DNA of 64,000 bases from an uncultured Alphaproteobacteria bacterium (GCA_902518505.1 CABYGG010000003.1:62001-126000); one strand, 5' to 3'; numbered from the stretch's first letter, positions 7,975 to 17,562 are shown. The notes: a model not told the origin generated them from the sequence alone. Made by a program: numbers and translations.

Positions 7975-9231
7975 TTAACCGATCCAAGGTTTAGGGCCTA
8001 CACCCTTTTCATCTATAATTTTTCCAGTATGGAATCTTTCAAGGTTAAAGTCTGAGTTGAGTTCATGTACTTGATCTTGTGCTATTGTATGTGCAAAAAC
8101 AAAACCTGAGCTTGGAGTAGCTTTAAAGCCTCCGTAACACCAACCGCAATTAAGATATACCCCCTCAATATGAGTTTTATCGATTATTGGAGAACCATCC
8201 ATGGACATATCCATAATACCTCCCCAAGTTCGAAGCATTTTGAGTCTACTAAAGTTTGGGAAGACAGCCAATCCACCTGTTAAAACATGCTGTATCATTG
8301 GCATATTTCCTCTTTGAGCATAACTATTGTAACCATCTAAATCACCACCCATAACCATTTCACCTTTGTCAGATTGGCTACAATAAAAGTGACCTGCTCC
8401 GAATGTAACTACGTTATGAAGTAAAGGTTTAACTGGTTCTGAGACACAAGCTTGCAGAACATGTGCTTCAATTGGTAGTCTCATATTTAACATGTCTGCT
8501 AAAAGTGTAGTGCTTCCAGCAACACACAATCCAACTTTTTTAGTTTTAATATTTCCTCTTGATGTTTGAACGCCTTCTATTTTTCCGTTGTTAACATCAA
8601 AACCTGTCACTTCACAATTTTGAATTATATCGACACCCATGGAGTCTGCCTGTCTCGCATATCCCCAAGCAACTGCATCATGTCTTGCAGTTCCCCCACG
8701 TGGCTGCATTAAACCACCATGAATGGGAAAACGACATGTTTCTGAAAAATCTGCAAATGGGATCATCTTTTTTAAATCATCCCTTCCAAGAAGAATTGCA
8801 TCAATACCATTTAATCTCATAGAGTTACCTCTTCTAGCGTAAGCATTCATTTGTGCATCAGAGTGAGCTAGGTTTATAATTCCTCTCGGTGAGTACATAA
8901 CGTTGTAATTTAATTCTTGGCTAAGTGTTTCCCAAAGCTTCATGCCAAACTCATAAAAATGAGCGTTTGAATCAAACATATAGTTAGATCTCAAGATGGT
9001 AGTGTTTCTTCCAACATTACCTCCACCAATCCAACCCTTTTCAAGTATGGCAACGTTTGTGATGCCATGTTCTTTTGCAAGATAATAAGCTGTTGCAAGA
9101 CCATGACCACCGCCACCTACAATTATGACATCGTATTCTTTTTTAGGCTCAGGGTCTTTCCAAGCTACCTCCCAATTTTCATGGTTGGTGAAAGCATTTT
9201 TTACTAAACTAAAAACTGAGTACTTTTGCAT
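7975..9231 (-). CDS. mgdA: N-methylglutamate dehydrogenase subunit A (sarcosine oxidase beta-like)
   Basis: The 418-residue DAO-family flavoprotein has the dinucleotide motif YDVIIVGGGGHGLATAYYL (near 33-51) and the GNVGRNTTILRSNY region near residues 72-87. GGTARHDAVAWGYARQADSMG lies near residue 185 and a C-terminal FHTGKIIDEKG closes the protein. It is the catalytic amine-oxidising subunit. It is the first gene of the seven-gene mgd-mgs run and is divergent from tmm across a 173-bp gap that holds operator site C. Alone it could be read as soxB. The mgsABC genes in the same operon favour N-methylglutamate dehydrogenase. Confidence 0.88.
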   Translation of the reverse strand: MQKYSVFSLVKNAFTNHENWEVAWKDPEPKKEYDVIIVGGGGHGLATAYYLAKEHGITNVAILEKGWIGGGNVGRNTTILRSNYMFDSNAHFYEFGMKLWETLSQELNYNVMYSPRGIINLAHSDAQMNAYARRGNSMRLNGIDAILLGRDDLKKMIPFADFSETCRFPIHGGLMQPRGGTARHDAVAWGYARQADSMGVDIIQNCEVTGFDVNNGKIEGVQTSRGNIKTKKVGLCVAGSTTLLADMLNMRLPIEAHVLQACVSEPVKPLLHNVVTFGAGHFYCSQSDKGEMVMGGDLDGYNSYAQRGNMPMIQHVLTGGLAVFPNFSRLKMLRTWGGIMDMSMDGSPIIDKTHIEGVYLNCGWCYGGFKATPSSGFVFAHTIAQDQVHELNSDFNLERFHTGKIIDEKGVGPKPWIG

Positions 9232-9287
9232 GATTCAATTAAACCTCTTCGAAAATATATATTCCTAATAAAATGCTACAATAAACC

Positions 9288-9306
9288 TGTTCCATAATAT
9301 GAAACA
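9288..9306. promoter_or_regulatory. IclR-type operator, site C, in the mgdA/tmm divergent promoter
   Basis: TGTTCCATAATATGAAACA is an almost perfect inverted repeat (one arm TGTTCCAT, the other ATGAAACA). It is centred about 65 bp upstream of mgdA and 108 bp upstream of tmm. The shared position suggests that one regulator controls both directions. Similar sites occur at 323, 1169 and 18615. Confidence 0.75.
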
Positions 9307-9404
9307 ACATTTTTATTATCCCTGTATTTATTACAGAGTATGACAAAAAATGGATTGGAAATTAAAATTTAATTATTAATATTAATTCAAATCGGAGGAG
9401 AATA

Positions 9405-10739
9405 ATGACAAAAGTTGCACTAATTGGTACAGGTCCCTGTGGACTATCTTTTTTAAGATCTCTGCATCAAGCGCAAAGCAAAGGCGAAAATATTCCTGAG
9501 GTTGTTGCCTTTGAAAAACAAGAAAGTTGGGGTGGTCTTTGGAATTATACTTGGAGAACCGGGTCTGATCAATATGGAGATCCAATTCACAATAGCATGT
9601 ATAGATACCTTTGGTCGAATGGGCCAAAAGAGTGCCTTGAATTTGCAGATTATTCTTTTGATGAGCATTTCAAAAAACCAATTCCCTCCTTCCCTCCAAG
9701 AGCCGTCCTTCAAGATTACATTTTAGGTCGTGCAGAAAATTCAGATGTAAAAAAATACGTAAAGTTTAACACCACTGTTACCTCTGTTGCTGATAATGGT
9801 AATGGATTTGATATTACATACCGAAATAAAAAAGACGATCAAACTAAAACTGAAAGTTTTGATAAATTAGTTGTTGCGACTGGTCACTTCTCTGTTCCCT
9901 ACATTCCTGAATATGAGGGGATGAATAGTTTTCCAGGGAGAATAATGCACTCTCATGATTTCAGAGACGCTGAAGAGTTTAGAGATAAAAACGTTGTCGT
10001 TCTCGGAAGTAGCTACTCTGCTGAAGATGTAGCGTTACAGTGCCATAAATATGGAGCTAAAACTGTTACTATTGGTTATAGAAACAATCCAATGGGTTTC
10101 AATTGGCCTGAAGGCATGAAAGAAGTACATTACATGGATAAGATCGATGGAAACAAAGCAGTTTTTAAAGATGGCACAGTTCAAGAAATGGATGCCTTAA
10201 TACTATGTACAGGTTACTTGCATCATTTTCCTTTTTTACCAGAAGATCTAAAATTAAAAACTCATAACAGACTGTATCCTCCAAACTTATACAAAGGAGT
10301 AGTATGGCAAAATAATCAAAATTTGTTTTATCTTGGTATGCAAGATCAGTTTCATACTTTTAACATGTTTGATGCCCAAGCTTGGTATGTTAGAGACATA
10401 ATAATGAACAAAATAACTCTGCCTTCAGCTGATGAGTTAGCAAAGGATATTGATAACTGGGTTAAAAAGGAAGAGGCCCTAGAGGATGCATATCAAATGA
10501 TTGATTTTCAAACAGATTATTGTGTGGATTTATGTTCTGCTGTTGACTACCCAAAAATTGACTTTGAGTTAATTCGCAAACATTTTTATGATTGGGAACA
10601 CCATAAGGAAGAAAATATCCTGACTTATAGAGATAAATCCTTTTCCTCGCCTGTCACTGGCACCACTGGTCCCTCACATCACACTACATGGTTGGATGCT
10701 ATGGATGACTCTATGGCTACATATTTAGATACAAAATAA
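9405..10739 (+). CDS. tmm: Trimethylamine monooxygenase (FMO family)
   Basis: The 444-residue flavin monooxygenase has the FAD motif GTGPCG (residues 8-13), the FMO signature FPGRIMHSHDF (176-186) and the NADPH motif GSSYSAED (201-208). Late motifs typical of bacterial Tmm are NLFYLGMQDQ and HTFNMFDAQAWYVRD. Tmm oxidises trimethylamine to TMAO with NADPH and O2. The start is ATG at 9405, with a strong GGAGGAG site just upstream. It stands alone on the plus strand, divergent from mgdA and convergent with the GcvT-like gene. The tdm and ABC genes next door make TMA the obvious substrate; activity on dimethyl sulfide is also known for the family. Confidence 0.92.
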   Translation: MTKVALIGTGPCGLSFLRSLHQAQSKGENIPEVVAFEKQESWGGLWNYTWRTGSDQYGDPIHNSMYRYLWSNGPKECLEFADYSFDEHFKKPIPSFPPRAVLQDYILGRAENSDVKKYVKFNTTVTSVADNGNGFDITYRNKKDDQTKTESFDKLVVATGHFSVPYIPEYEGMNSFPGRIMHSHDFRDAEEFRDKNVVVLGSSYSAEDVALQCHKYGAKTVTIGYRNNPMGFNWPEGMKEVHYMDKIDGNKAVFKDGTVQEMDALILCTGYLHHFPFLPEDLKLKTHNRLYPPNLYKGVVWQNNQNLFYLGMQDQFHTFNMFDAQAWYVRDIIMNKITLPSADELAKDIDNWVKKEEALEDAYQMIDFQTDYCVDLCSAVDYPKIDFELIRKHFYDWEHHKEENILTYRDKSFSSPVTGTTGPSHHTTWLDAMDDSMATYLDTK

Positions 10740-10746
10740 ATATTAC

Positions 10747-10920
10747 ATGTCCAATAATACTCTTAATTTTATTGGATGGGTTTTATTTATTATTTCTGCC
10801 GTAGGCTTTATAATATCAAGTATTGGTAGTTTCTGGGCTATGTTTGGAAGTCTTTTTTTCTTTGTAGCTTGTTTTGTTTTTCTAATACCATTCTTTAGAA
10901 AAGAAAAAAATAAAGATTAA
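10747..10920 (+). CDS. Small two-helix membrane protein, 57 residues, unknown function
   Basis: An ATG at 10747, 7 bp after the tmm stop, opens a 57-codon frame that ends at TAA 10918-10920. The product begins MSNNTLNFIGW and has two hydrophobic stretches, about residues 8-27 (IGWVLFIISAVGFIISSIG) and 29-50 (FWAMFGSLFFFVACFVFLIP). A positive tail, RKEKNKD, follows. This positive-inside pattern suits a hairpin in the inner membrane. Its end overlaps the convergent GcvT-like gene by 4 bp. It is probably co-transcribed with tmm. I recognise no family, although small membrane partners of oxidases look similar. It is short enough to escape routine gene calling. Confidence 0.6.
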   Translation: MSNNTLNFIGWVLFIISAVGFIISSIGSFWAMFGSLFFFVACFVFLIPFFRKEKNKD

Positions 10921-12086
10921 GGAATATTTTTGTCAATCCCCTTTGGGATGAGTTTTTCTTTATCGTAAAATGGTAAATCAATTATTTCGCAGTCAGCTAA
11001 ATTATCATTAACAGACTCAACTTTAATTTGAAATTCTTTCCACTCACCAGGGTAGTCAAAACGTACATAACCCACATACTTTTCTAAAGTAGGAGACCAA
11101 GTTGATGCTGAAAGATATCCAATTTTTTGTTCATTTGATGATAAATAAACTTTTGCTCTTGGAATAATTTCTTTATCGGTAGTTATACCAAATAATCTCT
11201 TTCCAAATTTTGTTGATAAAAATTCTAAAGCTTTTTTTCCAATAAAATTTTCTTTCTCTAAATCAACTAGAGAGCCTAATCCAATTTCATAAGGATTCAT
11301 TGAAGAGTCAAAATCTGTGTTATTATCTAGGATGCCTGCTTCAATTCTTCTTATATCCATTGATTCTAGACCATCAAATGTCATACCCATCGGATATCCG
11401 ATTTCACAAATAGTATCCCAAATTTTTTTATAATCAGTCTTATTTCCCAGAGTATAAATTTCGAAGCCTAATTCAGAAGTCCATCCTGTTCGAGAGACAT
11501 ATACATTTTGATCAGCTATTTTTGAATAGCCTGAATGATAATATTTAAAATCATTGTTTATTTCTCCATTTGTTAGCTTTGAAATTATATCTTTAGAAAT
11601 TGGACCTTGAATTTGTATCACTCGAGAATTAGGGTCAGTTATAGTAACTTCATAGTTTTTTTGATGAGCTTTTAACCAAGTTTCAAGGGGTCCATCAGGT
11701 TGGACGTACCAAAATTTATTTTGCTCTAATCTAAAAAGCACTCCATCTATAAATATTCCGCCATTTTCATAACAGGCAATTGCATATTTACCCCTGCCTA
11801 CTTTCATATCTTTAATTTTGCGACAAAATATTTTATCAAGAAATTCCTCTGACTGTGGTCCCTCTATTTGAATAGGTTTTTCAGGTACATCATACATGAC
11901 AGCTTTTCTTCTCAAATTCCAGTAACTATCTTTGATTTTATTTCCAACAGATATTGGAAAATAGCGATCGGCATATACACCATAGGAATTATCTTCTTTA
12001 TGATAAAATTCAAAAAAAGGTCCTTTATCAAACCTATTATCACTAATTGGTAAAGTTGAAGATTTATCTAAAAAAATTGAACTCAT
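10917..12086 (-). CDS. GcvT-like folate-dependent aminomethyltransferase or demethylase, substrate unknown
   Basis: The 389-residue protein is a stand-alone GcvT/T-protein fold. It has DVPEKPIQIEGPQSEEFLDKIFCRKI (~70-95), GRGKYAIACYENGGIFIDGVLFRLEQNKFWYVQ (~98-130), VSRTGWTSELGFEIYT (~205-220), the folate-region FDGLESMDIRRIEAGI (~245) and NPYEIGLGSLVDLEKENFIGKKAL (~270). It lies 16 bp downstream of tdm, so it is the last gene of the ABC-tdm operon. It is not glycine-cleavage GcvT by context, because no gcvH or gcvP is present, and it does not look like DmdA. I infer a THF-dependent N-demethylase acting after Tdm, with dimethylamine as the first candidate. Confidence 0.75.
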   Translation of the reverse strand: MSSIFLDKSSTLPISDNRFDKGPFFEFYHKEDNSYGVYADRYFPISVGNKIKDSYWNLRRKAVMYDVPEKPIQIEGPQSEEFLDKIFCRKIKDMKVGRGKYAIACYENGGIFIDGVLFRLEQNKFWYVQPDGPLETWLKAHQKNYEVTITDPNSRVIQIQGPISKDIISKLTNGEINNDFKYYHSGYSKIADQNVYVSRTGWTSELGFEIYTLGNKTDYKKIWDTICEIGYPMGMTFDGLESMDIRRIEAGILDNNTDFDSSMNPYEIGLGSLVDLEKENFIGKKALEFLSTKFGKRLFGITTDKEIIPRAKVYLSSNEQKIGYLSASTWSPTLEKYVGYVRFDYPGEWKEFQIKVESVNDNLADCEIIDLPFYDKEKLIPKGIDKNIP

Positions 12087-12102
12087 TTAAAAGATAAAAA
12101 AA

Positions 12103-14454
12103 TTAGGATTTAACTCTTGATTTAGTTGGATCATAAAATGGGAAAGGAACAACCTTAGCCTTTATTCTTTTTTGTTGACCATCTAACTTACCTATTTCAA
12201 CTTCAGTATTAAGCTCGCTGTATTTGACATTGATTTTGCAAAGAGCAATATTTTTATTTAGAACAGGGGATTTCATACCACTTGTTATGATGCCAACTTG
12301 TTCCCTTCCATTATTTGAAGGATGAACACAGTCACCATGCCCGGTAGTTTCATTTCCCTCAATCTCAAGTCCAACTAGTTTTCTTTGAGGGTTTGCCTTT
12401 CTTTCAAGTAAAGCTTCTTTACCAATAAAGTTATCTTCTTTTGATTTTAGAGGAACTGTAAAACCAATTCCCGCCTCAAACGGATCAGTTTGATCATCGA
12501 ATTCATAATTTGCAAAAACTAAACCAGCTTCAATTCTAACTAAATCCAAAGCGTCCAATCCCATAGGCACAATTCCAAACTCTTCTCCAGCTTTCATTAC
12601 AGCATCCCAAACTTCAGCAGCTTTACTCGGATGACAGAATATTTCATAACCTAGTTCACCTGTATATCCAGTTCTAGAAACCATTAAAGGAATTCCATCT
12701 AAAGTATTTAACCTGGCTATAGAAAACCTAAACCACTCTAAATCAGTCAATGATGTTTGATGAGGAGGTGTCCAGATTATCTTTTTTAATATTTCTCTAC
12801 TCTTTGGCCCTTGGACGGAAACATTATGTAAATTATCAGTAGAAGATTTAATCCATACCTTTAAGTTATGTTCCTTTGCTTTTTCTCTTAACCATTCACC
12901 GCAATATTCATCTCCACAAATCCACCTAAAATTATCATCCGTCATTTTGAATACTGTACCGTCATCGAGCATACCTCCATGCTCGTAGCACATCGCAGTG
13001 TAAACAACTTGGCCAACAGATAGTTTTCTGATGTTTCTGGTGCAAGTCATTTGTAAAAGTTCTTCAGCGTCTGGGCCTCGTACTTCAAACTTTCTTAGTG
13101 CAGATAGATCCATAATAATAGCCCGCTCTCTGCAAGCTTCATATTCTTGGTGCGCCCCGTGGTTATTATAATTAGAAGCTAACCAGAATCCTTTGTACTC
13201 AACAATATTTTCAGTAAGTTTTGATACTCTTGGGTGAAAACCAGTTTCTTTAGTTAATTTGGGATCAGAGTCTGCTTTCATTCTAAATGCCATTCCTTTA
13301 CTAAAAGGTCTATTCGGTCTATAGACTCTAACAAAAATGTCAGTAGGATTCCATCCATTAGCTGCATCTACATCGTCTGGACAGGCAGAGGAGACACAAA
13401 CTAAATTTTTCAGGGCTTTAAACATCACATAGTCTCCTGGTCTAGACCATGGTTCATCAAAAATTAAAGCATTATTTGCATCAATGGCTGTGTTGTAAAA
13501 TAAATTTATAGCATTCCAACCTAGTCTTTTTCTCACAGTAAACTTATCTAATACATAATTGAAATTATCAGAGCAATTTGGATGACCAAAATAGCCAATA
13601 TCATCATAAAATTTTGAAGTACATGCAGTACCGAACGTATCATGTCTTCCGACAGTGTCTCTGTAGACTTCAACCATGGGCATTTGATTTTCATCGTAAT
13701 ATTTAGAATGGAGACCTGGCATTGGAAAAGCACTTCCCATTAAATATCTACTATTAGTTGTATCTATTGAGAGCTCTTGGCCTTTTTGAAGGCTCTCTGA
13801 GTCGAATGCCATAAAGTCAGAACATTGTCTTCCATAAACATCAATTATCTGAATAAAATCTCCTTCTTTGACCTCATAGGCCATTGCGGTATATCTTTTA
13901 ACAAAAATTTCTTCAACAGGATCCATTAAAGGGTCTGGTAATAAAAATTCCCCCTCTTCACGTTTTTTATTTCTTTGAACAATTACTCGTAGTTCGGATG
14001 CAGGAATATTTTCATGTGTAATTTCACTTTCGCCTGGTGCAGAAATTATACAAACAATGGAATCGTTTGTTTTAAACTCCTCAATTGAACCTGAAAGTGA
14101 ATTTTGAGAAAATACTAAAATCGATTGATTAATAGACTCTACCTCATATCCAAGTTTTTTTAATTTAGTATGTGCTATTTGAGCTGACTCCTCCTCACTC
14201 GTAAGGATTTTTTTTGTTAATTGTCCGTTGTGCTCGTTATTAAGACCTAAAGCTGATAGATTACACTCTCGCTTTGAATTAAAGCATACAATCTCGGCCT
14301 GTTGATGGCCTTCTAAATTAATTATTTTAAATTTGTCATCTGGTTCTAATTTTAATGTGAGAGAACCTCCACCAGTTACCAAATAATTTTCTAAGTCGTC
14401 ACCAAGAGCTGGTAATCCAGGTTCATAAGGTTGAGTAACTCTTGGGATAATCAT
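12103..14454 (-). CDS. tdm: Trimethylamine N-oxide demethylase (DUF1989 + GcvT domains)
   Basis: The 783-residue protein joins an N-terminal DUF1989 module (to about residue 385) to a C-terminal GcvT/THF module (about 410-780). Tdm converts TMAO to dimethylamine and formaldehyde, which can be captured by THF. Three cysteines fall at 278, 294 and 358. Their spacing of 16 and 64 equals that of the zinc ligands I recall for the Methylocella silvestris enzyme (Cys263, 279, 343). The T-domain shows VSRTGYTGELGYEIFCHPS and NFIGKEALLERKANPQRKLVGLEIEG. It follows the fused permease by 3 bp and precedes the GcvT-like gene, so import and demethylation are in one operon. Confidence 0.93.
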   Translation of the reverse strand: MIIPRVTQPYEPGLPALGDDLENYLVTGGGSLTLKLEPDDKFKIINLEGHQQAEIVCFNSKRECNLSALGLNNEHNGQLTKKILTSEEESAQIAHTKLKKLGYEVESINQSILVFSQNSLSGSIEEFKTNDSIVCIISAPGESEITHENIPASELRVIVQRNKKREEGEFLLPDPLMDPVEEIFVKRYTAMAYEVKEGDFIQIIDVYGRQCSDFMAFDSESLQKGQELSIDTTNSRYLMGSAFPMPGLHSKYYDENQMPMVEVYRDTVGRHDTFGTACTSKFYDDIGYFGHPNCSDNFNYVLDKFTVRKRLGWNAINLFYNTAIDANNALIFDEPWSRPGDYVMFKALKNLVCVSSACPDDVDAANGWNPTDIFVRVYRPNRPFSKGMAFRMKADSDPKLTKETGFHPRVSKLTENIVEYKGFWLASNYNNHGAHQEYEACRERAIIMDLSALRKFEVRGPDAEELLQMTCTRNIRKLSVGQVVYTAMCYEHGGMLDDGTVFKMTDDNFRWICGDEYCGEWLREKAKEHNLKVWIKSSTDNLHNVSVQGPKSREILKKIIWTPPHQTSLTDLEWFRFSIARLNTLDGIPLMVSRTGYTGELGYEIFCHPSKAAEVWDAVMKAGEEFGIVPMGLDALDLVRIEAGLVFANYEFDDQTDPFEAGIGFTVPLKSKEDNFIGKEALLERKANPQRKLVGLEIEGNETTGHGDCVHPSNNGREQVGIITSGMKSPVLNKNIALCKINVKYSELNTEVEIGKLDGQQKRIKAKVVPFPFYDPTKSRVKS

Positions 14455-14457
14455 TCT

Positions 14458-16530
14458 CTATGCTAATCCAAGAGCTTTTTTTCTTTCCTCGGCCCATTTT
14501 CTCACAATTACATCCACTGAAATAGCCATTAAAGAAACGAATAAACCTAGTGTTATAGCAACACCAGGACCGTCTTGAGCTCTTGATAATGCTCCAAAAA
14601 TAAGTTGGCCTAAATCTTCAGTTCCAATTAACGCTCCCAAAATTACCATTTGAAGAGTGAAAACAACTGTTTGATTAACACCAAGCATAATTGTCGGGAA
14701 AGCTAAGGGAATTTCAATATTTGTCCATCTTTGTATTCTTGAGACACCGGACATGGTGCCTGCTTCATGTAAGGAGAGTGGGACACTATTTAGACCCCAA
14801 ACAGTATATCGAGTAGCAGGAACTGTAGCATAAACAATAGCAGCTATTAACACTGATGTATCAGTAATATTGAACAAGAAAATAACAGGTATTAGATAAA
14901 CAAAAGATGGAAATGTTTCAAAAAAATCACACACGGAGAGAATAATTTTTGATCCCCTCTCAGTTTGTGCAAATATCGATCCAACTATTATTCCATTGAG
15001 AGATGCCATTATTACAGCAAATGTTGCCATGTACATTGTAATTAAAGCTCTGTCCCAGTATTTAGACATAGCAATAAATAACATCATGCCCCCAACTAAT
15101 AAGCTTGTTCTAATTCCACCAATGATATAAGCGACACCCATAGTAAGAGTCAGCGTGGCAACTACTGGCATACCTAGATAAGCTTTTTTCATGGGACCTA
15201 GAACTTCAGTTAGAAGAAACTTATTGAAAGAATTGAGAGAATAAAAAAAAGTTTCCCAAACCCAATCAACAGCAGCATCAATATAGTGAGCAAAAGTAAA
15301 ACCTTTTTCAATGGGTATGACATATAAGTAATTAATTTTATCGAAGTAACCATTTGCTATAAAAGCAATGATTGAAAAAATTAAAATTGAGGTTCCGAAA
15401 ATGATTAAGAGTTTATATCTTTGAAAAAAAGTTAGATTTTCAAAATAATCAACTTGTTTATTCGCCCATGCTTTTGTAAATCGATCAAGGATAACAGCAA
15501 TTAAGACGATACAAAAACCTGCTTCTGCAGCTTTACCAATTTTTAAACTATTCAAGGCAATTTTTAAATTTAGACCAAGTCCTTTTGCACCAACAAAAGA
15601 TGCTATTACAACCATTGCAAGGCATTGCATAATGACTGTATTGACACCGTTTAAAATATCTCGTCTAGCTGTTGGTATTAATACTTTAAATAAAAGCTGA
15701 GTTTTTGTACAACCGCTCATAAGTCCCGCTTCTACTACCTCAGGTGAAATTCGTTTTAATCCTAAAATGGTATTTCTTATCATTGGTGGGGTAGCAATTA
15801 CTATAGTAGCTATCGAACCTGCATGATCGCCCAAACCAAATAAAGCAATAATAGGGACTAGATATGCAAATTGAGGCATAGTTTGCATTACATTTAGTAC
15901 TGGTTGCAAAGCTGTCTCAACTTTTCTATCTAGGTATCCCCATATTCCAAAGGATAGACCTAGTACAAAACAAATTGGTGTTGTAATTAGAACAAAAGAG
16001 AGTGTTTGTATAGATGGTACCCAATTTCCAAAGATTGATACATATAAAGATCCTATCCCTCCAAGCAAAGCCAATCTGATACCACCAAGTTGGAATCCAA
16101 GCAAAAAAGCACCGACTGTAGCTGCTGTCCATGGAAGTGCTGGCCATGTCATCCAATCATTATCTTTCAGCCAAGCATCACTAACAAAAACATCAATTAT
16201 TTTGTCACCACCCAATAAAAGTTCTCTTACAAAAGTAATTAAAAATAATAAACCTTTAGATATAGATTTTGTAAATTCACGAAATGCTGCTTTTTCTTCA
16301 TACATTTCAAATATGGGGTCCCATACTTTGAGAGGAAACCATTCATATAAAGCTGCATATATAATCTCATTTAACTTAATTGGTATGAAAGCTAATAAAG
16401 AGGGAAGTCTCCAAAAATAGTTACCCTCATTATGTGGAACTAAATTGTATAAAAGCAAAAATACAATTAATAAAATACCAAACTGAGCTAGTTTTGAAGA
16501 TCTAATGATATTTAAATAATTCTTATCCAC
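14458..16530 (-). CDS. ABC transporter permease, fused double-domain (quaternary amine/TMAO type)
   Basis: The 690-residue integral membrane protein contains two BPD_transp_1-type permease units. The first has the EAA-loop region SPEVVEAGLMSGCTKTQLLFKVLIPTAR near residue 265. The second has VPLSLHEAGTMSGVSRIQRWTNIEIPLA around residue 590. ProW-type permeases of betaine importers are normally single units of about 300 residues, so this is a tandem fusion, a form also known for TMAO importers (TmoW-like). It overlaps the ATPase gene by 8 bp and is 3 bp from tdm. A betaine/proline role is possible, but the tdm neighbour favours TMAO. Confidence 0.85.
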   Translation of the reverse strand: MDKNYLNIIRSSKLAQFGILLIVFLLLYNLVPHNEGNYFWRLPSLLAFIPIKLNEIIYAALYEWFPLKVWDPIFEMYEEKAAFREFTKSISKGLLFLITFVRELLLGGDKIIDVFVSDAWLKDNDWMTWPALPWTAATVGAFLLGFQLGGIRLALLGGIGSLYVSIFGNWVPSIQTLSFVLITTPICFVLGLSFGIWGYLDRKVETALQPVLNVMQTMPQFAYLVPIIALFGLGDHAGSIATIVIATPPMIRNTILGLKRISPEVVEAGLMSGCTKTQLLFKVLIPTARRDILNGVNTVIMQCLAMVVIASFVGAKGLGLNLKIALNSLKIGKAAEAGFCIVLIAVILDRFTKAWANKQVDYFENLTFFQRYKLLIIFGTSILIFSIIAFIANGYFDKINYLYVIPIEKGFTFAHYIDAAVDWVWETFFYSLNSFNKFLLTEVLGPMKKAYLGMPVVATLTLTMGVAYIIGGIRTSLLVGGMMLFIAMSKYWDRALITMYMATFAVIMASLNGIIVGSIFAQTERGSKIILSVCDFFETFPSFVYLIPVIFLFNITDTSVLIAAIVYATVPATRYTVWGLNSVPLSLHEAGTMSGVSRIQRWTNIEIPLAFPTIMLGVNQTVVFTLQMVILGALIGTEDLGQLIFGALSRAQDGPGVAITLGLFVSLMAISVDVIVRKWAEERKKALGLA

Positions 16531-17536
16531 CGAATAAAACTTTTATAACTTTAGAAGGGTTTATAGAGCCAACTACTGAATTTTTATCATCAACAACTTT
16601 AATAATTTCTTTACTATTTAAAATTTTTTCTGCTACGGTTTCTATAATATCATCTTTTTTAACAGCTATTTCTCCGGAGGCATGTGGATCAGAGGCATCC
16701 ATGATTGACTCTATCTTCAATACTTTTTCACGAGGGACATCCTCAGTAAATTTCCTAACATAGTCAGTAGCAGGATTTAAAACTATATTATCTGGTTTAT
16801 CTAATTGTTCTATTATTCCATCTTTCATAATAGCTATTCTGTCAGCAAGCCTCAATGCTTCGTCAAAGTCATGAGTGACAAACATAATTGTTTTATTCAA
16901 AACAGACTGGAGTCTCAAAAACTCGTCTTGCATTTCTTTTCTAATTAGAGGATCAAGCGCGGAGAAAGGCTCATCTAAAAACCAAATATCAGGTTCAACT
17001 GCTAATGACCGCGCAATTCCAACTCTTTGTTGCTGTCCACCAGAGAGTTCTCTTGGAAAGTAATTTTCTCTACCCTTTAGGCCTACAAGCTCAACCATTT
17101 CAAGTGCTTTATGAATACTATTTTCAGTAGTGACTCCTTTTACTTGAAGCGGAAAAGCAATATTTTCTAAAACTGTTTTATGTGGAAGAAGAGCGAAATT
17201 TTGAAATACCATTCCCATCTTTTCTCTTCTTAGTTCGATTAATTGCTTATTATTCATTAAGCAAATATCCTCACCATCAATTAAAATTTTACCGGAAGTT
17301 GCGTCTGTTAATCTAGATATACACCTTAGTAATGTTGATTTTCCTGATCCGGAGAGACCCATAACTACAAGCATTTCTCCCTGGTTTACATCAAAAGAAG
17401 CATTGTTAACGCCAACTATGCACCCTGCTTCTTGAAATTTTTTGGCGTCTACATTCCCTCCACTTTCAGATAAAAGTGTCTGAGCGTTATTACCAAAAAT
17501 TTTATAGACAGATGAACAGCTAATAGTTGGTGACAT
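16523..17536 (-). CDS. ABC transporter ATP-binding protein (ProV/OpuAA/TmoV-like)
   Basis: The 337-residue ATPase has Walker A GLSGSGKST (~60), signature LSGGQQQRVGIARSLA (~165), Walker B IWFLDEPFSALDP (~185) and the switch His in FVTHDFDEAL. The N-terminal extension with KFQEAGCIVGVNNASFDV is typical of the glycine-betaine class. After about residue 270 it continues into a short regulatory tail (DDIIETVAEKILNSKEIIKVVDDKNSVVGSINPSKVIKVL) resembling part of a CBS domain. Such domains sense ionic strength in OpuA, but here only one half seems present. It lies between the binding-protein gene and the permease gene, and a hairpin separates it from the former. Confidence 0.9.
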   Translation of the reverse strand: MSPTISCSSVYKIFGNNAQTLLSESGGNVDAKKFQEAGCIVGVNNASFDVNQGEMLVVMGLSGSGKSTLLRCISRLTDATSGKILIDGEDICLMNNKQLIELRREKMGMVFQNFALLPHKTVLENIAFPLQVKGVTTENSIHKALEMVELVGLKGRENYFPRELSGGQQQRVGIARSLAVEPDIWFLDEPFSALDPLIRKEMQDEFLRLQSVLNKTIMFVTHDFDEALRLADRIAIMKDGIIEQLDKPDNIVLNPATDYVRKFTEDVPREKVLKIESIMDASDPHASGEIAVKKDDIIETVAEKILNSKEIIKVVDDKNSVVGSINPSKVIKVLFGG

Positions 17537-17562
17537 AAATTAATTTTTCCTAAAATAAAATT

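Noticed and set aside
7975-9231. Reading mgdABCD as sarcosine oxidase soxBDAG
   Set aside because: The subunits are homologous, but the operon continues directly into mgsABC (a split glutamate-synthase-type enzyme), which favours N-methylglutamate dehydrogenase. Sarcosine activity cannot be strictly excluded.
12103-14454. Reading the 783-residue protein as glycine-cleavage T-protein or dimethylglycine oxidase
   Set aside because: The N-terminal DUF1989 domain with three cysteines spaced 16 and 64 residues apart identifies TMAO demethylase.
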